A stretch of 36,519 bases of DNA, from the NCBI GenBank assembly GCA_913050095.1, contig CAJXAV010000011.1:1-36519 (forward strand), given 5' to 3'. This document shows positions 33,659 through 36,519 of this stretch, piece after piece; positions within the stretch are counted from its first letter, which is position 1, and the number at the start of each line of letters is the position of its first letter. The notes below the pieces were generated by a model. That model made no database searches. It was not told the DNA's origin and saw only the letters and a list, made by a program, of their open reading frames with translations. The translations under genes and the position numbers were made by a program. Source of the stretch: an uncultured Gammaproteobacteria bacterium. GTDB lineage: Bacteria > Pseudomonadota > Gammaproteobacteria > Poriferisulfidales > GCA-002705445.

Positions 33659-34987
33659 TTATTTATTGTATCCCATATCCTTTTCGTTTGCCCAGTTCGG
33701 ATCTTTTTTTGTTAAATCACCTACTGGTTGTGACAGTGCGTCTGCTATTAAAATATTCACATTCTCACCAACCAAAGATTCTAAAAATAATTTAAGATCT
33801 TCTTTTTCTATTTTAGATAAATTAATTTTTTTTATTAAAGGACTTAAAAGTTCATTTTCTATTCCACCTTCATTATAGAAATCTATTACTTCTTCTAATG
33901 TACCAAATACACCATTATGCATATATGGTGCAGTAAGTGAAATATTTCTAAGAGTTGGTGTTCTAAATAACCATCTGTGAGCAGGATTTTCTGTAATACT
34001 ATATAATCCTAAATCGTTCATTTTTTTTTGCTGATTTACACTTTTAATAATATTATTATCAACTTCCACATATTCGCCAGGTGCAAGCTGAACTTTTGTT
34101 TTCTTATTCTTTAACAGCCCCATAGACTCTGCATACCCAATACCAGTATTATGTAATTTATTATCAAAAAATAATGCGCTATTATTTCCTACTAAATGAC
34201 AACTTGAACAATTACCTTTTCCCATAAATATATTGAACCCTTTTTTAACTTTATCACTAACAGCATTTTCATTTTTACCGTAATACCACTTGTCAAAATT
34301 TGAATTTGCAGATATAAGGGATCTTTCATAACTAGCTATTGCTTTCCCAAATGTCTCAATTGTTATTCCTTCATCTGGGAAAGCATCATCAAAAAGTTTT
34401 GTATAACCAGGTATTAATTTAAGTTTTTTTATTGTAAAACCAAATGATGGCATTGCCATTTCAGAATGAGCTAAAACCGGCTGCCAAACTTGATTCTCTA
34501 ATGAGTACTCTCGAGCATCATGAAAAAGAAACTTATTAAATGCAATATTTAATAACGTAGGTGTATTTCTTAAATTAGATCTACCTTCAATACCAACTGC
34601 TGTTTTTATCTCATTATTTGTAAAGCCCTGCTCAGGTACATGGCACATCCCACATGACATTGTATTATTTAATGAAATTCTTCTATCAAAAAATAATTTT
34701 TTACCGAGTTCAACTTTCTTCTCTGTTATTGGATTATTTTTTGGCACTACTAGTAAAGGCAAGCCTAATTGTTTTCTCGTAACATATTTTACTAAATTAG
34801 CCTTTTTTCCTTTTCTGTGGTCTAAGCTTAATGACTTTGTTGTGTAATTTTTTGAATCATAACCGTCTTTGTTATCGCCTGCACCAGAATAGTTTATGCT
34901 GTCTTCGCTAAAAGCAACTTTACTTAATAATAAAACAACTACAAAGAACAAACTATGTACATTTTTTTTAAAAAAGGTCTCACTCAT
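33659..34987 (-). CDS. Di-haem cytochrome c peroxidase/MauG-like protein
   Basis: The 442-residue exported protein has a signal peptide (cut near residue 27) and two CXXCH haem sites, CGMCH at 112-116 and CSSCH at 260-264. It also has FFDRRIS (99-105) before the first haem, NTPTLLNIAFNKFLFHDARE between, and FRTPTLRNISLTAPYMHNGVF after the second, with Met356 in the PYMHNG loop. This is the bacterial CCP/MauG family. Its start overlaps the sco stop by 8 bp. MauG-like genes next to mtoX are known in methanethiol oxidizers; a role in maturing a cofactor in MtoX has been suggested. A plain peroxidase role remains possible. Confidence 0.9.
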   Translation of the reverse strand: MSETFFKKNVHSLFFVVVLLLSKVAFSEDSINYSGAGDNKDGYDSKNYTTKSLSLDHRKGKKANLVKYVTRKQLGLPLLVVPKNNPITEKKVELGKKLFFDRRISLNNTMSCGMCHVPEQGFTNNEIKTAVGIEGRSNLRNTPTLLNIAFNKFLFHDAREYSLENQVWQPVLAHSEMAMPSFGFTIKKLKLIPGYTKLFDDAFPDEGITIETFGKAIASYERSLISANSNFDKWYYGKNENAVSDKVKKGFNIFMGKGNCSSCHLVGNNSALFFDNKLHNTGIGYAESMGLLKNKKTKVQLAPGEYVEVDNNIIKSVNQQKKMNDLGLYSITENPAHRWLFRTPTLRNISLTAPYMHNGVFGTLEEVIDFYNEGGIENELLSPLIKKINLSKIEKEDLKLFLESLVGENVNILIADALSQPVGDLTKKDPNWANEKDMGYNK

Positions 34988-35684
34988 TACCTAATAATAA
35001 AGTTTTTATATCGTTTATCAATAGGTCAGGGTGAAGAAAATCAACGTTGTATACATTTCTTATAAGTTTTCTATCATCTATTAAAAAAACCCTCAATAAA
35101 TGTGAATCCACACCGTCATAATCCCCATTTTCTTTGTATTTTCTTATAACAGGTTGGTCATAGTTTTCTAAAATTGGATCTAATTCTTCCAGTGATTTAG
35201 TTGTTAAAAAATCCCAATCTGCATCGATAAAAGATAAGTCTTTGCCATATAAGGACATAATTTCTGGTGTATCAAATTCAGGATCAAAACTAAGACTAAT
35301 CATCTTTAGTTTATTTAGTATTGCTTTATTATTTTTTATTTTATCTTGTATTTTATAAAATACTGAAGTTGCAAGCGGGCAACCATTTGTATCAGTACAA
35401 TTGCTATATATAAAACTTAACAAGGTAATTTTATTGTTCATTATATCATGAAGTGATTTTTGCTTACCTTTTTCATCAATAACTTTCCCGTTACCGGATT
35501 TTCTTATTTTATATAATGTGTATGATCCCGGCTTTGGTAAATCGTATCCAAGATTATCTCTCCAGCCAATAGCAAGACTATTTCTTTCGCTTTTAATTTT
35601 ATCTCTTTCAACTTTTAAATCTGTTTCTGCGTACGCAAAATTGCTAAATCCAAAAACCAAAAGAATTAATATAAATTTATTCAT
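34980..35684 (-). CDS. SCO1/SenC-type copper chaperone
   Basis: The 234-residue protein (start at 35684, just before a clear signal peptide ending Ala-Tyr-Ala at about 19) has the SCO thioredoxin-like fold. The copper site is FIYSNCTDTNGCPLAT with Cys96 and Cys102, and the third ligand His195 lies in VDSHLLRVFLID. The two cysteines are separated by five residues, not three as in most SCO proteins. A further in-frame ATG at 35711 would fall in the terminator hairpin and is rejected. Context between mtoX and the di-haem gene suggests it delivers copper to MtoX, a copper-dependent enzyme. Confidence 0.9.
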   Translation of the reverse strand: MNKFILILLVFGFSNFAYAETDLKVERDKIKSERNSLAIGWRDNLGYDLPKPGSYTLYKIRKSGNGKVIDEKGKQKSLHDIMNNKITLLSFIYSNCTDTNGCPLATSVFYKIQDKIKNNKAILNKLKMISLSFDPEFDTPEIMSLYGKDLSFIDADWDFLTTKSLEELDPILENYDQPVIRKYKENGDYDGVDSHLLRVFLIDDRKLIRNVYNVDFLHPDLLINDIKTLLLGNE

Positions 35685-35699
35685 AATGTATTTAAAAAA

Positions 35700-35723
35700 A
35701 AAGGCTAACAAATGTTAGCCTTT
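35700..35723 (-). terminator. Intrinsic terminator after mtoX
   Basis: A perfect inverted repeat with the arm AAAGGCTAACA and its complement TGTTAGCCTTT (ten pairs and a four-base loop once the tightest A-T pair opens). On the minus strand a run of T residues (35699-35694) follows directly. It lies 31 bp after the mtoX stop and 15 bp before the sco ATG, so it would end or reduce transcription from mtoX into sco. The opposite strand has only a short T run, so it works mainly for the minus strand. Confidence 0.85.
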
Positions 35724-35754
35724 ATATATTACCATCTTGAAAGTAATTAATAAA

Positions 35755-36519
35755 TTACTTATCAAGCATTGTTACTTCTTTATTATTATTTTTACCTTGA
35801 CTAGAGTATAAAGAATATGCGCCAAATCTCATTTGATGAGCCCTTCCTAATTTTTCTTTATAAAAGTCAATAGTCCACTTGTGTGAAAGCTCTAATTTTT
35901 CTTCATCCCAAGCATAGAGTTTAACCCACTGTTCATCAGCTTCACCTGTTTTATCCCAGTTTCCCAAAAGAGATGTAGAAAAGTATGCTCTTTTTCCATC
36001 CCAACTTTGAGAAATCATATTAACTTGTGAACCAATAGTTTCTTCATATTTTTGAACAGGGTTAAATGGATCTGAGATATCAAAGTATCTAGCTTTACCA
36101 TCCATAAATGTATCAACCCATAGCCCTTTATCATCAGCTGTTATTGAAATATCAACTGGTAAAGGCACTTTAGAAGCATCGCCAATATCAGCTACAGCCT
36201 TTCCTTGCCATTCACCATTATCATCTTCATATATTAACCATATTTTTGAAGTTAAAGCTGTAGTTGTGAAACAATAATTATTATTTGCTCCCCATGCACA
36301 TCTAATTTCTAATGGAGCACCAGGTACATCAATTACTTTTTTTGGTTTTCTTGTATGTAGATCCCAAACAACCATGGTATTACCAAACCTTTTCATAGCT
36401 TCGCCGTCTTGTAACATTTGACCAAAGTCCATCATATAGTTTGACCAACCTGTAAATGAAGATGTAAGCATTACATTTCTTCTTGGTTGAACACGAACAT
36501 CATATCCATAACCATCAGC
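35755..36519 (-). CDS. mtoX: Methanethiol oxidase, SBP56 family, C-terminal part (runs off the window edge)
   Basis: The 254 visible residues form the C-terminal half or more of a selenium-binding-protein-56/methanethiol oxidase. The frame is open to the window end, starting ADGYGYDVRVQPRRNVMLTS, so an ATG at 36471 is internal. Family segments are RRNVMLTSSFTGWSNY, LEIRCAWG, ISITADDKGLWVDTF, YFDISDPFNP, ISQSWDGKRAYFSTSLLGNWD and the final GRAHQMRFG. The enzyme oxidizes methanethiol to formaldehyde, hydrogen sulfide and hydrogen peroxide with copper in the periplasm. The neighbouring SCO and MauG-like genes support the call. Confidence 0.88.
   Translation of the reverse strand, partial: ADGYGYDVRVQPRRNVMLTSSFTGWSNYMMDFGQMLQDGEAMKRFGNTMVVWDLHTRKPKKVIDVPGAPLEIRCAWGANNNYCFTTTALTSKIWLIYEDDNGEWQGKAVADIGDASKVPLPVDISITADDKGLWVDTFMDGKARYFDISDPFNPVQKYEETIGSQVNMISQSWDGKRAYFSTSLLGNWDKTGEADEQWVKLYAWDEEKLELSHKWTIDFYKEKLGRAHQMRFGAYSLYSSQGKNNNKEVTMLDK

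Noticed and set aside
36472-36519. mtoX starting at the ATG at 36471
   Set aside because: The frame continues to the window edge with residues typical of the family, so that Met is internal and the gene is truncated by the window.

Overview
The window is a dense stretch of chromosome from a strongly AT-rich bacterium, with GC around 30 % or below judged by eye. The gene set points to a Gram-negative gammaproteobacterium. It contains an msbA-lpxK-Trm112-like-kdsB lipid A/Kdo block, a nrdR-ribD-ribE-ribBX-ribH-nusB-thiL-pgpA block, mfd followed by a csiV-like gene, a full System I (Ccm) cytochrome c maturation operon, and the Lol lipoprotein exporter. Gaps of 0-15 bp, frequent 1-4 bp stop/start overlaps and shared stop codons suggest a small streamlined genome, probably aquatic or symbiotic. 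I cannot assign a genus from the sequence alone. No stretch over 300 bases lacks a gene, and I see no insertion sequence, prophage, CRISPR array or integron.

Layout. Positions 1-33 hold the first 11 codons of surE (minus strand, running off the edge). Positions 75-3714 hold an Smr-domain gene and four molybdenum cofactor genes in alternating orientation (moeA>, <moaE, moaB>, <moaA), with the convergent ends sharing palindromic stop tetranucleotides. A tRNA-Ala(GGC) with a good sigma70-type promoter and an orphan exported protein follow. From 16416 down to 4565 there is one long minus-strand run of 15 genes: msbA, lpxK, Trm112-like, kdsB, cbiX, glyA, nrdR, ribD, ribE, ribBX, ribH, nusB, thiL, pgpA and a DMT-family transporter. 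It combines outer-membrane lipid synthesis, one-carbon metabolism, riboflavin and thiamine cofactors, and phospholipid synthesis.

After a DUF2062 gene, a second minus-strand operon (24887 down to 16973) encodes ccmABCDEFG, a ccmH-ccmI fusion, and lolC-lolD. Divergent from it are mfd and a csiV-like gene. Then come an MscS-type channel, nagZ, a rhodanese, a 50-residue membrane peptide, tRNA-Ser(TGA), a Bax-inhibitor-1 family protein and a DUF4242 protein.

The right edge (36519 down to 33148, minus strand) is the most distinctive accessory block. It carries the C-terminal part of an SBP56-family methanethiol oxidase (mtoX), an intrinsic terminator, an SCO1/SenC-type copper chaperone with an expanded CX5C motif, a di-haem MauG/cytochrome c peroxidase-like protein, and a TlpA-like lipoprotein thioredoxin. 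MtoX, SCO and MauG partners are known from methanethiol oxidation loci, so this organism probably degrades methanethiol, a product of DMSP breakdown. The Ccm system in the same window would mature the di-haem protein.

I found no clearly new system. The best leads are the CcmH-CcmI fusion that has lost its TPR domain, the altered copper site of the SCO protein, the terminator inside the mtoX cluster, the divergent KdsB, and several small genes that are easy to miss (ccmD, the 50-residue membrane peptide, and the short Trm112-like gene with a TTG start).
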